A stretch of 64,000 nt of DNA from Lelliottia jeotgali (GCA_002271215.1 CP018628.1:1860001-1924000), one strand, 5' to 3'; counted from the first letter of the stretch, positions 14,792 through 24,670 are shown. Made by a program: numbers and translations. Notes: generated by a model not told the origin, from the letters alone.

Positions 14792-15757
14792 ATGGAGAAT
14801 TTACTGGCGCTGACCCTGGCGGACGAAACACCCGTTGAAACAGAGGGTGAAGGTGCGACGTTTCGCTGGCAATGGCGGGGACACGGGCTGCTCGAACTGA
14901 CGCCTTTCGAGGAGAGCACGCGTTCTCTGGTGCTTTCGGCGGGCGTACATGGGAATGAAACCGCGCCGGTCGAGATTGCCGATTTGCTGCTTCGTGCGCT
15001 GTTTCGCGGGGATATTCCATTGCGCTGCCGCGTGCTGGTAGTACTTGGGAATCCTGTGGCACTTGCGAACAACAAGCGCTATCTGAACAGCGACATCAAC
15101 CGGATGTTTGGTGGGCGTGCCGCGCAGTTTGCGCCGTGCGAAGAAACTGAACGTGTGCTCGTGCTGGAAAAGGCGGTCAGCGATTTCTATGCGGCAGCCG
15201 GAGAGGATCGCTGGCATCTTGATCTGCATACGGCTATTCGCGCCTCGTATCATGTTCGCTTTGGCGTTCTGCCGCAGCGCGAGCAGCCGTGGGATGAAAG
15301 CTTCCTCCAATGGTTGGGCGACGCGGGACTGGAGGCGCTGGTGTTCCATCAGTCACCGGGCGGAACCTTTACTCACTTTACCTGCGAACATTTCGGCGCA
15401 CTGGCCTGCACGCTGGAGCTAGGCAAAGCATTACCGTTTGGTCACAACGATTTGACGCGTTTTGCGCCGACGCATCTGGCGCTGCGGGCGTTGCTTTCTG
15501 GCATCGAGCCTGAAGCACATACGGAACCCGTTGAGCGCTATCGGGTGGTGCAGCAGATCACCCGTCGCAGCGAGGCGTTCCGGTTGCATATGGCGGCGCA
15601 CACTCTGAACTTCACGCCGTTCCGACATGGGATTTTGCTGGCTGAAGACGGAGAGGATCGTTACGAGGTGCAGAAAACGACGGAGTATGTGTTATTCCCT
15701 AACCCGTCGGTAGCGTTCGGCTTACGGGCCGGATTGATGCTCGAAAAAATAACCTGA
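14792..15757 (+). CDS. astE: succinylglutamate desuccinylase (AST step 5)
   Basis: A 321-residue zinc hydrolase of the M14/AstE-aspartoacylase family that releases glutamate and succinate from N-succinylglutamate. Zinc ligands are visible in [10 protein letters not shown] (about residue 53) and HLDLHTAIR (about residue 147), and the basic glutamate in CTLELGKA near residue 210. It is the last gene of astCADBE and is followed by a hairpin. A GGAGAGGGT ribosome-binding site precedes the ATG. Confidence 0.96.
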   Translation: MENLLALTLADETPVETEGEGATFRWQWRGHGLLELTPFEESTRSLVLSAGVHGNETAPVEIADLLLRALFRGDIPLRCRVLVVLGNPVALANNKRYLNSDINRMFGGRAAQFAPCEETERVLVLEKAVSDFYAAAGEDRWHLDLHTAIRASYHVRFGVLPQREQPWDESFLQWLGDAGLEALVFHQSPGGTFTHFTCEHFGALACTLELGKALPFGHNDLTRFAPTHLALRALLSGIEPEAHTEPVERYRVVQQITRRSEAFRLHMAAHTLNFTPFRHGILLAEDGEDRYEVQKTTEYVLFPNPSVAFGLRAGLMLEKIT

Positions 15758-15762
15758 AGTGT

Positions 15763-15800
15763 AATTTCCCTCTCTGTTTCGCGGGAGGGAAATTATCTAT
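15763..15800 (+). terminator. hairpin after astE, probable end of the ast operon
   Basis: The arms AATTTCCCTC (15763-15772) and GAGGGAAATT (15785-15794) are exactly complementary around a 12-base loop. The following ATCTATT is only weakly T-rich, so this may be an inefficient intrinsic terminator. It starts five bases after the astE stop. Confidence 0.6.
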
Positions 15801-15939
15801 TACGCCGGTCACATAAAATTTACAGATTATTCCTGGTTAACTGCTTTATTATTAATCTGCACTTCGCTATACTTCTTCATAATCTCTTTAAAATCATTAA
15901 ATTGAATATTTCCGTTTCAACTCTCCATGTTTTATCCTT

Positions 15940-15957
15940 AATTTCTCCACATTTGGC
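15940..15957 (+). promoter_or_regulatory. BaeR-binding box upstream of spy
   Basis: AATTTCTCCACATTTGGC matches the BaeR consensus TTTTTCTCCATDATTGGC at 14 of 18 positions, about 130 bases upstream of spy. spy is a known target of the BaeSR envelope-stress system in E. coli. The rest of the 326-base spacer between astE and spy is AT-rich, with no other gene seen. Confidence 0.72.
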
Positions 15958-16011
15958 GATAAATTGTTTTTTACACTTTCATTGTTTTACTGTTGCTCTG
16001 ACTAATTGACG

Positions 16012-16026
16012 ATAAACCCCGTAAAG
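16012..16026 (+). promoter_or_regulatory. CpxR-like box upstream of spy
   Basis: GATAA-ACCCC-GTAAA resembles the CpxR consensus GTAAA-N5-GTAAA with one mismatch group in the left half. It lies about 60 bases before the spy start codon. E. coli spy is strongly CpxAR-dependent, which makes the weak match more believable. Confidence 0.45.
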
Positions 16027-16083
16027 TTAATCTCGTCAACACGGCATAGCGCCGAAGAATAACTGAAAGAAAGGAAAACAATT

Positions 16084-16572
16084 ATGCGTAAATTAACTGC
16101 ACTGTTTGTTGCTTCTACCCTGGCTCTGGGCGCTACCGGCATGGCGTTCGCTGCGGATACCGCGACGACCACCGCTGCACCGACCGAAGGCAAGATGATG
16201 CATCACAAGGGCAAGCCGGGTATGCATCACGACATGATGTTTAAAGATCTGAACCTGACCGATGCCCAAAAACAGCAGGTTCGCGACATCATGAAAAGCC
16301 AGCGTGACCAGATGAAACGTCCACCGCTGGAAGAACGCCGCGCCATGCATGACCTGATTGCCAGCGACAGCTTCGATAAAGCAAAAGCTGAAGCGCAGAT
16401 CGACAAAATGGCCGAGCAGCACAAAGCCGGAATGCTGGCCCGCATGGAGACTCAGAACAAGATCTACAACATTCTGACCCCGGAACAGAAAAAGCAATTT
16501 AATGCCAATTTTGAGAAGCGTCTGACAGAACGTCCGGCACCAGAAGGTAAAATGGCTCCGCCTGCTGAATAA
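16084..16572 (+). CDS. spy: periplasmic ATP-independent chaperone Spy
   Basis: A 162-residue periplasmic protein with a cleavable signal peptide (residues 1-23, ending AFAA). The mature chain is rich in Met, Lys and Gln and has the two family LTxxQ motifs, NLTDAQKQQ near residue 57 and LTPEQKKQF near residue 138. Spy forms a cradle-shaped dimer that suppresses aggregation and helps folding without ATP during envelope stress. Upstream BaeR and CpxR-like boxes fit its known induction. A strong terminator follows. Confidence 0.96.
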   Translation: MRKLTALFVASTLALGATGMAFAADTATTTAAPTEGKMMHHKGKPGMHHDMMFKDLNLTDAQKQQVRDIMKSQRDQMKRPPLEERRAMHDLIASDSFDKAKAEAQIDKMAEQHKAGMLARMETQNKIYNILTPEQKKQFNANFEKRLTERPAPEGKMAPPAE

Positions 16573-16590
16573 ACAGCACATCATATTAAG

Positions 16591-16649
16591 ACCGCCGGAC
16601 ACCTGTTCACATAAGCGCAATTGCTGTGGACAGGTCCGGCGGTTTTTTC
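16591..16649 (+). terminator. intrinsic terminator of spy
   Basis: A long stem pairs ACCGCCGGACACCTGTTCAC (16591-16610) with GTGGACAGGTCCGGCGGT (16625-16642), with a one-base bulge, followed by TTTTTTCTT. This is a strong Rho-independent terminator 18 bases after the spy stop. Confidence 0.92.
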
Positions 16650-16816
16650 TTTCATACCCTCTTGTCACCCGCCGCCATCACGGTATGCTCCTGTAGTCGG
16701 TAATAAGAACTGTCTGAAGAGTCAGCGCGTTAGCGTTTTTTTTCTCTCTTCGCTAAGGCATCAAAGCAACGCTGCCGATAATACGTCTGTGATTACCCAA
16801 CGATAACAATCAAGAC

Positions 16817-16840
16817 AGCGACGCTATACGTATCGTCGCT
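16817..16840. promoter_or_regulatory. palindrome in the ves leader
   Basis: AGCGACG (16817-16823) and CGTCGCT (16834-16840) flank CTATACGTAT, whose core ATACGTAT is itself a palindrome. The element is 32 bases upstream of the ves ATG. It could be an operator or an mRNA hairpin; no known regulator site is recognised. The spacer from the spy terminator to here shows nothing else clear. Confidence 0.4.
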
Positions 16841-16871
16841 CTGGCGCTGATTGCGTCTTTCAGGAGTGGTG

Positions 16872-17429
16872 ATGGAGTTTTTTGATATCCGCAAGATGCC
16901 GGTGAACCTCTGGCGAAACGGCGCGGGCGAAACCCGCGAGATTTGTTGCTTTCCCACTGCGACCCGTGATTTTCACTGGCGTGCCAGTATTGCCTCTATC
17001 GCCAGCAACGGCGAATTCTCTCTCTTTCCAGGCGTCGATCGGGTCATTACCCTGATTGAAGGCGGCGAAGTGACCCTCGATGCAGGCCAGACCTTTTGCC
17101 ATACCCTGAAGCGTCACCAGCCGTTCAGCTTTGCGGGCGATCATCCGGTGAAAGCGAAACTCACTGAAGGGCAGATGTCGATGGATTTTAATATCATGAC
17201 GAAGCGGGATTACTGCCAGGCCAAAGTGCGGGTGGCCGATCGCACCTTTACGACTTTTGCCTCGCGCGGCGGCGTGGCGTTTGTTCTGAGCGGGGCATGG
17301 CAGTTAGGCGACAAACTCCTGACTGCCGACCAGGGCGCAAGCTGGCAGGACGGAACCCACACCCTGCGCTTACTGGAATCCGAAGGTATGTTGCTGTTCA
17401 GTGAAATTACATGGCTGCCGGGGCATTAA
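16872..17429 (+). CDS. ves: HutD/Ves family cupin protein
   Basis: A 185-residue cytoplasmic protein of the HutD/Ves cupin family. It matches E. coli Ves (191 residues) throughout: [19 protein letters not shown] near the start, [19 protein letters not shown], and [10 protein letters not shown] in the middle. E. coli Ves is reported as cold- and stress-inducible, with no known reaction. The ATG at 16872 has AGGAG six bases upstream; an earlier in-frame ATG at 16851 lacks one. The 3' end overlaps the convergent cho gene by 23 bases. Confidence 0.93.
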   Translation: MEFFDIRKMPVNLWRNGAGETREICCFPTATRDFHWRASIASIASNGEFSLFPGVDRVITLIEGGEVTLDAGQTFCHTLKRHQPFSFAGDHPVKAKLTEGQMSMDFNIMTKRDYCQAKVRVADRTFTTFASRGGVAFVLSGAWQLGDKLLTADQGASWQDGTHTLRLLESEGMLLFSEITWLPGH

Positions 17430-18285
17430 GCTCAATAATTTCATACTCGCCACAGAGCAGCGGCTTACAGAGAATTTTGTAGCCGTCGTGATCAAATCCG
17501 GCGGGGGTTTTCAGCAGGGCCGTTGCCTCTTTTAAGGTGTTGACGGCACCCAGCCACAGCCAGTTGTGAATGATGTGGTAATGCGTCATCGCCTGGCTAC
17601 CTTCTTTCAGCGCAATTGCGCCTTCCCACGGCCAGCAGGTCACGCGCAGCGCAGCCAGCCCGGCTTGTAATCTCGCCTGATGATCTTCCACGCTCTCTTT
17701 GCCACAGCATGCGCCGGCACAGCGTTTTAACGCTGAGCGAAAACAGGCGCGTCCGCGCGTCATCGATTCCAGGCCTAATAATCCGTAGCACAGCTTCTCG
17801 GCGTCGGCGAGGGTTTGCAGAGCCTGTAGCGCCGCGCGGCGGTTAGCAAACAGCCCGTATAAATTTGGCGCGTGAGAAAAATCAATGTCGCGGGCATACA
17901 CCACCTGCGGTTTGCCGTCAGTGATTTGCAGCGAACACAGCTGACGATTGCGGCGCAGACGTTTATTGAACAACGGTTGCTGTTCTTTAATGAGCCTGGC
18001 CTCCAGCAGTAACGCGCCCAGTTCACCTGCGGTTTGTATCCAGGTAATTCGTTGTGACTGGCGCAGCATGGCGGCTTCGTCAGGAGTGCGCAGGTGCGAC
18101 AGCACCCGGCTGCGGAGATTGACGCTTTTGCCGATATAGAGCGGCATTGCATCGCTTTCGCCATGAAAAAAATAGACGCCAGGCTGCTTTGGCAGTGCTT
18201 CGAGCCAGGGGCGAAGATGTTCGGGATATTCGTAGATGGCCGCCGCTTCAAATTCAAGACGCGGGGCGGATTGACGCCTGCTCAC
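17407..18285 (-). CDS. cho: excinuclease Cho, UvrC-homolog endonuclease
   Basis: A 292-residue homolog of the N-terminal half of UvrC. The GIY-YIG nuclease domain is at about residues 30-110: [20 protein letters not shown], then RSRVLSHL. A cysteine-rich stretch [18 protein letters not shown] follows near residue 195. Cho makes the 3' incision at lesions poorly handled by UvrC. The GTG start at 18285 has AGGAG six bases upstream and gives the E. coli-like N terminus; the next upstream ATG (18312) lies inside the LexA box and would be wrong. Confidence 0.94.
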   Translation of the reverse strand: MSRRQSAPRLEFEAAAIYEYPEHLRPWLEALPKQPGVYFFHGESDAMPLYIGKSVNLRSRVLSHLRTPDEAAMLRQSQRITWIQTAGELGALLLEARLIKEQQPLFNKRLRRNRQLCSLQITDGKPQVVYARDIDFSHAPNLYGLFANRRAALQALQTLADAEKLCYGLLGLESMTRGRACFRSALKRCAGACCGKESVEDHQARLQAGLAALRVTCWPWEGAIALKEGSQAMTHYHIIHNWLWLGAVNTLKEATALLKTPAGFDHDGYKILCKPLLCGEYEIIELNAPAAM

Positions 18286-18300
18286 AAAAGACTCCTGATA

Positions 18301-18316
18301 CTGTTCAGGCATACAG
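18301..18316 (-). promoter_or_regulatory. LexA (SOS) box of cho
   Basis: CTGTTCAGGCATACAG fits the LexA pattern CTGT-N8-ACAG exactly. It is 16 bases upstream of the cho start codon, and cho is an SOS gene in E. coli. Expression should rise after DNA damage. Confidence 0.88.
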
Positions 18317-18352
18317 TGTAGCAGAGAGGTGCCGGTTAAAAAAGAGACAAAT

Positions 18353-18518
18353 GCCGGGTGGCGGCTTCGCCTTACCCGGCCTGGCTGACCGGTGCGGACT
18401 GGTGCCCTCACCCCAACCCTCTCCCACCGGGAGAGGGCGCAAACATTAAAAACGGCAACTTGCGTTGCCGTTTTACATTTACCTTGTAGGTCGGATAAGC
18501 GCAGCGCCATCCGGCAAC
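18353..18518. repeat. composite repeat, copy 1: REP + GC palindrome + terminator + REP
   Basis: The order is: a REP-like palindrome (GCCGGGTGGC to TTACCCGGCC, 18353-18381), a GC-rich block with CCCTCACCCCAACCCTCTCC (18414-18423 onward) folding onto GGGAGAGGG, a hairpin AAAACGGCAAC/GTTGCCGTTTT, and a second REP-like unit (GTAGGTCGGATAAGCGCAGC to ATCCGGC). The same four parts in the same order recur at 25435-25598. It sits between the nadE 3' end and the cho promoter. Confidence 0.85.
18449..18474. terminator. terminator downstream of nadE (within composite repeat 1)
   Basis: AAAACGGCAAC (18449-18459) pairs with GTTGCCGTTTT (18464-18474). Read on the minus strand it ends in TTTTT, so it can terminate nadE transcription; it is symmetrical enough to act both ways. 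Confidence 0.8.
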
Positions 18519-18529
18519 AGGTACGGAAA

Positions 18530-19357
18530 TTACCGTTTCCAGAAGTCGTCGAAAATTGTAATCGGCGTGTGGCGCTTGTGTTCGGTTTTCAGATACCAGC
18601 TTTCAATGGTGCGAGCGATTTTCTCATCGAGCGTTTTACCTTCCAGATAATCGTCGATGTTTTCATATGTCACACCCAGCGCAACTTCATCCGGCAAAGA
18701 AGGGCGATCGTCTTCGAGATCCGCGGTTGGGGCTTTCTTATATAAGTGTTCCGGGCAGCCAAGCGTGGCGAGCAGTTGCTTACCCTGGCGTTTATTGAGG
18801 CGGAAAATCGGGTTGATGTCGGTCCCGCCGTCGCCGTATTTGGTGAAGAAACCGGTGACGGCCTCTGCCGCATGATCGGTGCCGACCACCACGCCTTTGG
18901 TCATTCCGGCGATGCTGTACTGGGCTTTCATGCGCTCGCGCGCTTTTTCATTACCGCGAACGAAATCGCTCAGCTCGATTCCGGCGTCACGCAACGCCTG
19001 CTCGCTGGCTAAGACTGCGCCTTTGATGTTCACAGTGAGAACACGATCCGGCTGGATAAACGCAATCGCATCCTGACAATCTTGCTCGTCGGCCTGCACA
19101 CCATAAGGAAGGCGCACGGCGATAAACTGCAGCGCATCGTCACCGGTTTCCTGACGCAATTCTGAAATAGCCATCTGGCACAGTTTGCCGGTCAGCGTCG
19201 AGTCCTGGCCGCCGCTGATCCCCAGCACCAGAGACTTAAGGAACGAATTGGTTTTCAGATACGATTTCAAAAAATCGATGCTGCGGCGGATCTCATGATT
19301 GGCATCGACTGATGGCGTTACGCCAAGCGCCTGAATAATCTCTTGTTGCAGAGCCAT
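18530..19357 (-). CDS. nadE: ammonia-dependent NAD+ synthetase
   Basis: A 275-residue enzyme, exactly the E. coli length, that amidates nicotinate adenine dinucleotide to NAD+ with ATP and ammonia. The PP-loop [11 protein letters not shown] is near residue 46, and conserved blocks [22 protein letters not shown] and FTKYGDGG follow. The start at 19357 follows GGAGGG; a longer frame with an ATG 18 bases upstream is less likely. It is divergent from osmE. Confidence 0.97.
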   Translation of the reverse strand: MALQQEIIQALGVTPSVDANHEIRRSIDFLKSYLKTNSFLKSLVLGISGGQDSTLTGKLCQMAISELRQETGDDALQFIAVRLPYGVQADEQDCQDAIAFIQPDRVLTVNIKGAVLASEQALRDAGIELSDFVRGNEKARERMKAQYSIAGMTKGVVVGTDHAAEAVTGFFTKYGDGGTDINPIFRLNKRQGKQLLATLGCPEHLYKKAPTADLEDDRPSLPDEVALGVTYENIDDYLEGKTLDEKIARTIESWYLKTEHKRHTPITIFDDFWKR

Positions 19358-19588
19358 TACGCCCTCCATTAGCAAAAACGAAGCAGAATGAGTATTCGTT
19401 AAAACTAACCCTTTGGGCGTAAAACGACAAGGATCACAGTTTCGAGTGCGGCAAATTGCGACGATTTAGCAGGTTATCGTTGTTTTATTAGAATTTTCCG
19501 AAAAACCTACCGCTTCGTCGTCAAAGTTGATGAATAGGAATTTTTGTTCCATGCTTAGATAACACGCTGATAAACAAGAGGACGGAAT

Positions 19589-19930
19589 ATGAACAAGAAT
19601 GTAGCGGGAATTCTAAGTGCAGCGGCGGTATTGACTATGCTGGCAGGCTGTACAGCTTACGATCGTACATCCGATCAATTTACACAGCCGGTCGTAAAAG
19701 ATGTGAAGAAAGGCATGAGTCGTGCGCAGGTTGCGCAGGTCGCGGGGAAACCTTCTTCTGAAGTCACGATGATCCACGCACGTGGTACTTGCCAGACCTA
19801 TATTCTGGGTCAACGGGATGGTAAAGCGGAAACCTACTTTGTTGCACTGGATGATACCGGACACGTAATCAACTCCGGTTACCAGACCTGTGCTGAGTAC
19901 GACACCGACCCGCAGGCCCCTAAAGCGTAA
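19589..19930 (+). CDS. osmE: osmotically inducible lipoprotein OsmE
   Basis: A 113-residue outer-membrane lipoprotein of the SmpA/OmlA fold. The lipobox LAGC is at residues 18-21, so Cys21 is the predicted lipidated residue. The motif [18 protein letters not shown] is typical of the family. E. coli OsmE (112 residues) is induced by high osmolarity and in stationary phase. An AGAGGACGG ribosome-binding site precedes the ATG and a terminator follows. It is divergent from nadE across 231 bases. Confidence 0.95.
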   Translation: MNKNVAGILSAAAVLTMLAGCTAYDRTSDQFTQPVVKDVKKGMSRAQVAQVAGKPSSEVTMIHARGTCQTYILGQRDGKAETYFVALDDTGHVINSGYQTCAEYDTDPQAPKA

Positions 19931-19957
19931 TTACCTGCTTGCCTGAGCAATATCACA

Positions 19958-19982
19958 AACCGGCCAATGAGCCGGTTTTTTT
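19958..19982 (+). terminator. intrinsic terminator of osmE
   Basis: AACCGGC (19958-19964) pairs with GCCGGTT (19971-19977) around a six-base loop, followed by a run of T. It is 28 bases after the osmE stop. Confidence 0.88.
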
Positions 19983-20067
19983 GTGTCTGTAATAATCTTA
20001 TTTCTTTGCGCGAATTATTTGCCTAAAATGTGAGGGCAGTCAAAACGACAGGTCAAGGAGAGACAAT

Positions 20068-20113
20068 TGTGACTCCTTCGGAATTATCCCCTCCCTGTGC
20101 CATGCCGTATACT
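20068..20113 (+). promoter_or_regulatory. candidate CRP-dependent promoter of the chb operon
   Basis: A TATACT -10 element is at 20108-20113 with no good -35. A CRP left half-site TGTGA at 20068-20072 is centred close to -41.5 from the expected start, but the right half is poor. The E. coli chb operon is CRP-dependent and repressed by NagC; I could not identify a convincing NagC box in the surrounding AT-rich sequence. Confidence 0.4.
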
Positions 20114-20193
20114 CCTATTCAATGACAAACAAGAGTAACACTCACTAGCGGGCTGAAGGGCGATGGTGAGGGTCATACAAGAGGGAAGTTGCT

Positions 20194-20514
20194 ATGGAAA
20201 AGAAACATATCTATCTGTTCTGCTCTGCGGGCATGTCAACATCGCTACTGGTTTCCAAAATGCGTGCGCAGGCCGAAAAGTATGAAGTTCCTGTCATCAT
20301 CGAAGCGTTTCCTGAAACGCTGGCAGGCGAGAAAGGCCAAAATGCAGATGTCATTCTGCTGGGGCCGCAAATCGCATACATGCTGCCTGAGATCCAACGT
20401 TTATTACCGAACAAGCCTGTTGAAGTGATCGATTCTGCGCTGTACGGCAAAATTGATGGTTTGGGTGTTCTTAAAGCTGCAGTCGCATCAATTAAAAAAG
20501 CTGCCGCTAATTAA
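20194..20514 (+). CDS. chbB: chitobiose PTS enzyme IIB
   Basis: A 106-residue cytoplasmic PTS protein, the E. coli length. The phosphorylated cysteine is Cys10 in [12 protein letters not shown]. It receives phosphate from ChbA and passes it to N,N'-diacetylchitobiose during uptake through ChbC. It is the first gene of chbBCARFG and follows a GAGGGAAG ribosome-binding site. Confidence 0.96.
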   Translation: MEKKHIYLFCSAGMSTSLLVSKMRAQAEKYEVPVIIEAFPETLAGEKGQNADVILLGPQIAYMLPEIQRLLPNKPVEVIDSALYGKIDGLGVLKAAVASIKKAAAN

Positions 20515-20595
20515 AATTTAAATTTTTCCCGTCAAAGAGTTATTTCACACACTTACGCCGCAATATTTTCATTGCGGCATTTAAGGGTAATTTCT

Positions 20596-21954
20596 ATGAG
20601 TCAAGTTATTAGCTCTCTTGAAAAGGTCCTCCTTCCTTTTGCTGTTAAAATAGGAAAGCAGCCGCATATTAATGCGATCAAAAACGGCTTTATTAAATTA
20701 ATGCCGTTGACTCTCGCAGGGGCGATGTTTGTTTTAATCAATAACGTCTTTTTAAGTTTCGGCGAAGGCTCGTTTTTCTATTCTATGGGCATTCGGTTAG
20801 ACGCTTCCACCATTGAAACCCTGAATGGCTTTAAAGCCATCGGCGGCAACGTGTACAACGGTACGTTGGGCATTATGTCGCTGATGGCACCTTTTTTCAT
20901 TGGTTCCGCGTTAGCTGAAGAACGAAAAGTTGACCCGATGGCCGCCGGTCTTTTAGCGGTGGCGGCCTTTATGACCGTGACCCCTTACAGCGTCGGTGAA
21001 GCCTATGCAGTCGGTGCCAACTGGCTCGGTGGTCAGAACATCATCTCCGGGATGGTGATTGGCCTGATCGTGGCGGAAATGTTTACCTTTGTGATTCGTC
21101 GCAACTGGGTCATTACTCTGCCGGACAGCGTGCCGTCCTCCGTTTCACGCTCTTTCTCCGCGTTGATTCCTGGCTTCCTGATTTTGTCTATCTTCGGCAT
21201 TATCTCCTGGCTGCTGGCCAACCACGGCAGCAACTTCCACCAGATCATCATGGACTCAATCTCCACGCCGCTGGCATCAATGGGCAGCGTAGTGGGCTGG
21301 GCTTACGTTATCTTTAACTCCCTGCTGTGGTTCTTCGGCGTGCACGGTTCACTGGCGCTGACCGCGCTGGATAACGGCATCATGACCCCGTGGGCACTGG
21401 AAAACATCGCGCTCTACAACCAGTACGGTTCTGTTGAAGCAGCGATTGCCGCTGGTAAAGAGTTCCACTTCTGGGCGAAACCGATGCTGGATTCCTACAT
21501 CCTGCTGGGCGGTTCCGGGGCTACGCTGGGCCTGATTATCGCTATCTTCATCGGTTCACGCCGCGCGGATCACCGTCAGGTAGCAAAACTGGCGCTGCCG
21601 TCAGGTATCTTCCAGATTAACGAACCGATTCTGTTTGGTCTGCCGATCATCATGAACCCGGTGATGTTTATCCCGTTCGTACTGGTTCAGCCGATTCTGG
21701 CCGCCATTACCCTGGCCGCTTACTCGATGGGGATTATCCCGCCGGTCACCAACCTGGCACCGTGGACAATGCCTACTGGTCTTGGCGCCTTCTTCAACAG
21801 TAACGGCAGCATCGCCGCACTCTGCGTGGCCCTGTTCAACCTGGGCGTCTCGACGCTGGTTTACCTGCCATTCGTGGCGGTATCGAATAAGGCGCAGGCG
21901 GTACTTGATGAGCAGGAAAGCGAAGAAGACATCGCGAATGCACTGAAGTTCTAA
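20596..21954 (+). CDS. chbC: chitobiose PTS enzyme IIC, membrane permease
   Basis: A 452-residue inner-membrane PTS permease of the lactose/cellobiose (Lac) family, identical in length to E. coli ChbC, with about ten hydrophobic segments. Conserved blocks include [21 protein letters not shown], written here in part as [11 protein letters not shown], and [16 protein letters not shown]. The ATG at 20596 gives the E. coli-like start [15 protein letters not shown]; an upstream in-frame start at 20572 has no ribosome-binding site. It works with ChbA and ChbB. Confidence 0.96.
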   Translation: MSQVISSLEKVLLPFAVKIGKQPHINAIKNGFIKLMPLTLAGAMFVLINNVFLSFGEGSFFYSMGIRLDASTIETLNGFKAIGGNVYNGTLGIMSLMAPFFIGSALAEERKVDPMAAGLLAVAAFMTVTPYSVGEAYAVGANWLGGQNIISGMVIGLIVAEMFTFVIRRNWVITLPDSVPSSVSRSFSALIPGFLILSIFGIISWLLANHGSNFHQIIMDSISTPLASMGSVVGWAYVIFNSLLWFFGVHGSLALTALDNGIMTPWALENIALYNQYGSVEAAIAAGKEFHFWAKPMLDSYILLGGSGATLGLIIAIFIGSRRADHRQVAKLALPSGIFQINEPILFGLPIIMNPVMFIPFVLVQPILAAITLAAYSMGIIPPVTNLAPWTMPTGLGAFFNSNGSIAALCVALFNLGVSTLVYLPFVAVSNKAQAVLDEQESEEDIANALKF

Positions 21955-22000
21955 GATTGTCTGGCGCGGGGCAACCCGCGCCTGTAAAAGGAGACGTAAG

Positions 22001-22348
22001 ATGTTTGATTTGGATAACATTGCAGCAGAAGAAGCGGTAGAGAACGATCTGGAAGAAGTGGTGATGGGACTTATCATCAATTCTGGACAGGCACGCAGCC
22101 TGGCATATGCTGCACTTAAGCAAGCCAAGCAGGGTGATTTTGCCGCTGCAAAACGTATGATGGATCAGTCACGCACCGCACTGAATGAAGCACATCTGGT
22201 ACAAACTAAGCTTATCGAAAGCGACCAGGGTGAAGGTAAAATGAAGGTCAGTCTGGTGCTGGTTCATGCCCAGGACCATTTAATGACCTCGATGCTGGCG
22301 CGTGAGCTGGTTGCTGAGCTCATCGAGCTTCACGAGAAAATGCAGTAA
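22001..22348 (+). CDS. chbA: chitobiose PTS enzyme IIA
   Basis: A 115-residue helical IIA protein of the Lac family. The phosphorylated histidine lies in VLVHAQDHLMTS near residues 86-95. It takes phosphate from HPr and gives it to ChbB. E. coli ChbA is 116 residues. It is 46 bases after chbC and 24 before chbR, with a good AAGGAGA ribosome-binding site. Confidence 0.95.
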   Translation: MFDLDNIAAEEAVENDLEEVVMGLIINSGQARSLAYAALKQAKQGDFAAAKRMMDQSRTALNEAHLVQTKLIESDQGEGKMKVSLVLVHAQDHLMTSMLARELVAELIELHEKMQ

Positions 22349-22372
22349 GTCAGGCCCCAGGAGGTAATCACG

Positions 22373-23194
22373 ATGGAAATTAAAACCGCATTTGAGCAGC
22401 AATTGTTTAACGGCAAGAATTTTCACGTGGTTATCTACAACAAAACTGAAAGCGTGAGTGGTCTGCACCAGCATGATTACTACGAGTTCACCATTGTGCT
22501 GACCGGACGCTATTACCAGGAGATCAACGGCAAGCGCGTCCTGTTGGAGCGCGGTGACTTTGTGTTCCTGCCGATGGGTTCGTATCACCAGAGCTTTTAT
22601 GAATTTGGTGCCACGCGCATTCTGAACGTCGGCGTGAGCAGACGTTTCTTCGAAAAACACTACTTACCGCTCGTGCCGTTCTGTTTTGTCGCCTCGCAGG
22701 TCTATCGCATTAAAAATGGGTTTATGACCTGGATCGAAACGGTTATCGCCTCACTTAACTTCCGTGACAGTGAGTTTGATGAGTTTATTGAAACGGTCAC
22801 CTTTTATGTGATGAACCGCCTGCGCCATCATCGTGATGAGCAGCAGGTGATCGATGATATCCCGCAATGGCTGCGGACCACCGTTGAGTTAATGCACGAC
22901 AAACGTCAGTTTGGTGACAGTGCGCTGGAAAATATGATCGCCTTGTCGGGTAAATCGCAGGAATATCTTACCCGCGCCACCCAGCGCTATTATCAAAAAA
23001 CGCCGGTGCAAATTATTAACGGTATTCGTATTAATTTTGCCAAAAAACAGCTGGAAATTACCAACTATTCGGTCACCGATATTGCCTACGAGTCGGGTTA
23101 CAGTAGTCCGAGCTTGTTTATTAAAACCTTTAAAAAATTCACCTCATTCACGCCGAATAGCTATCGGAAGAATTTAACGGTAATGAATAACTAA
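22373..23194 (+). CDS. chbR: AraC-family regulator of the chb operon
   Basis: A 273-residue transcription factor with an N-terminal cupin sugar-sensing domain ([20 protein letters not shown] near residue 30) and a C-terminal AraC-type double helix-turn-helix domain (ending [20 protein letters not shown], then FTPNSYRK). E. coli ChbR both represses and activates chb, depending on the presence of monoacetylated chitobiose-6-phosphate. It differs from E. coli ChbR mostly at the extreme N terminus, where it is about seven residues shorter. It lies within the operon it controls. Confidence 0.94.
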   Translation: MEIKTAFEQQLFNGKNFHVVIYNKTESVSGLHQHDYYEFTIVLTGRYYQEINGKRVLLERGDFVFLPMGSYHQSFYEFGATRILNVGVSRRFFEKHYLPLVPFCFVASQVYRIKNGFMTWIETVIASLNFRDSEFDEFIETVTFYVMNRLRHHRDEQQVIDDIPQWLRTTVELMHDKRQFGDSALENMIALSGKSQEYLTRATQRYYQKTPVQIINGIRINFAKKQLEITNYSVTDIAYESGYSSPSLFIKTFKKFTSFTPNSYRKNLTVMNN

Positions 23195-23309
23195 TTCACT
23201 CCTGGCGAATTTATTCGCCAGGAATATTGACTTAAAAGCTTGCCCAAAATAGCGGGAACGTCACGCTATACTTTACAGGCGGCTAACCTGATACGCGAAG
23301 GGAGATATT

Positions 23310-24659
23310 ATGCAAAAGAAATTGAAAGTCGTAACAATTGGCGGCGGCAGCAGCTATACCCCGGAACTGCTCGAAGGTTTTCTGAAACGTTATCATGAAT
23401 TACCGGTCAGCGAATTATGGCTGGTTGACGTAGAAGAAGGGCAGGAGAAGCTCGATATTATTTTCGACCTGTGCCAGCGCATGGTGCAGAAAGCCGGTGT
23501 TCCGTTAACTGTACATAAGACCCTGGATCGTCGTCTGGCGCTGAAAGACGCGGACTTCGTTACCACCCAGCTGCGTGTCGGCCAGCTGAAAGCGCGCGAA
23601 CTCGATGAGCGCATTCCGCTGAGCCACGGCTATCTGGGCCAGGAAACCAACGGCGCAGGTGGCCTGTTTAAAGGCTTACGCACCATTCCGGTGATTTTCG
23701 ATATCATCAAAGATGTGGAAGAGATCTGCCCGCAGGCGTGGGTGATTAACTTCACTAACCCGGCCGGGATGGTGACGGAAGCGGTCTATCGCCACACCGG
23801 TTTCAAACGCTTTATCGGCGTATGTAATATCCCGATTGGCATGAAAATGTTTATTCGCGATGTGCTGAAATTGACCGACAGCGACGATCTCTCCATCGAT
23901 TTGTTCGGCCTGAACCACATGGTGTTTATCAAAGATGTGATTGTGAATGGTGAATCCCGTTTTGCTGAACTGCTGGACGGCGTGGCTTCTGGCCGTCTGA
24001 CCGCCGGTTCGGTGAAAAACATCTTCGACCTGCCGTTCAGCGAAGGGCTAATTCGCTCGCTGAATCTGCTGCCATGTTCTTATCTGCTCTATTACTTCAA
24101 GCAGAAAGAGATGCTGGCCATTGAAATGGGCGAGTACTATAAAGGCGGTGCGCGTGCGCAGGTGGTGCAGAAGGTTGAGAAACAGCTCTTTGATTTGTAT
24201 AAAGATCCTAATCTCAACGTCAAACCGAAAGAGCTGGAACAGCGCGGCGGGGCATACTATTCCGATGCCGCTTGTGAGGTCATTAATGCGATTTACAATG
24301 ACAAACAGGCTGAGCATTATGTGAACGTGCCGCATCACGGCCATATCGACAATATCCCGGCAGACTGGGCGGTTGAGATGACCTGCATCCTGGGGCGCGA
24401 TGGTGCGAAGCCACATTCCCGCATCACCCATTTCGATGACAAAGTAATGGGACTGATTCACACCATTAAAGGCTTCGAAATTGCAGCCAGTCACGCGGCG
24501 CTGAGCGGTGAGTTCAACGATGTGCTGCTGGCGCTGAACCTCAGCCCGCTGGTGCATTCTGACCGCGATGCGGAATCGCTGGCCCGCGAAATGATTCTTG
24601 CGCATGAGAAATGGTTGCCAAACTTTGCGGCAACGACTGAGAAACTCAAACAACGCTAA
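23310..24659 (+). CDS. chbF: 6-phospho-chitobiose hydrolase, glycoside hydrolase family 4
   Basis: A 449-residue GH4 enzyme. The N-terminal Rossmann motif is [16 protein letters not shown] (residues 9-24). The metal-binding cysteine is in GVCNIPIGM near residue 172 and the histidine in GLNHMVF near residue 203. GH4 enzymes need NAD+ and a divalent metal and work by redox-assisted elimination. It hydrolyses monodeacetylated diacetylchitobiose-6-phosphate. The 115-base gap after chbR contains a TATACT near 23265 but no matching -35, so an internal promoter is not shown. Confidence 0.95.
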   Translation: MQKKLKVVTIGGGSSYTPELLEGFLKRYHELPVSELWLVDVEEGQEKLDIIFDLCQRMVQKAGVPLTVHKTLDRRLALKDADFVTTQLRVGQLKARELDERIPLSHGYLGQETNGAGGLFKGLRTIPVIFDIIKDVEEICPQAWVINFTNPAGMVTEAVYRHTGFKRFIGVCNIPIGMKMFIRDVLKLTDSDDLSIDLFGLNHMVFIKDVIVNGESRFAELLDGVASGRLTAGSVKNIFDLPFSEGLIRSLNLLPCSYLLYYFKQKEMLAIEMGEYYKGGARAQVVQKVEKQLFDLYKDPNLNVKPKELEQRGGAYYSDAACEVINAIYNDKQAEHYVNVPHHGHIDNIPADWAVEMTCILGRDGAKPHSRITHFDDKVMGLIHTIKGFEIAASHAALSGEFNDVLLALNLSPLVHSDRDAESLAREMILAHEKWLPNFAATTEKLKQR

Positions 24660-24670
24660 GAGGAACAGAA

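Noticed and set aside
23227..23270. Internal promoter between chbR and chbF (TTGACT near 23227, TATACT near 23265)
   Set aside because: The two boxes are about 30 bases apart, far from the 16-18 needed, and neither has a suitable partner.
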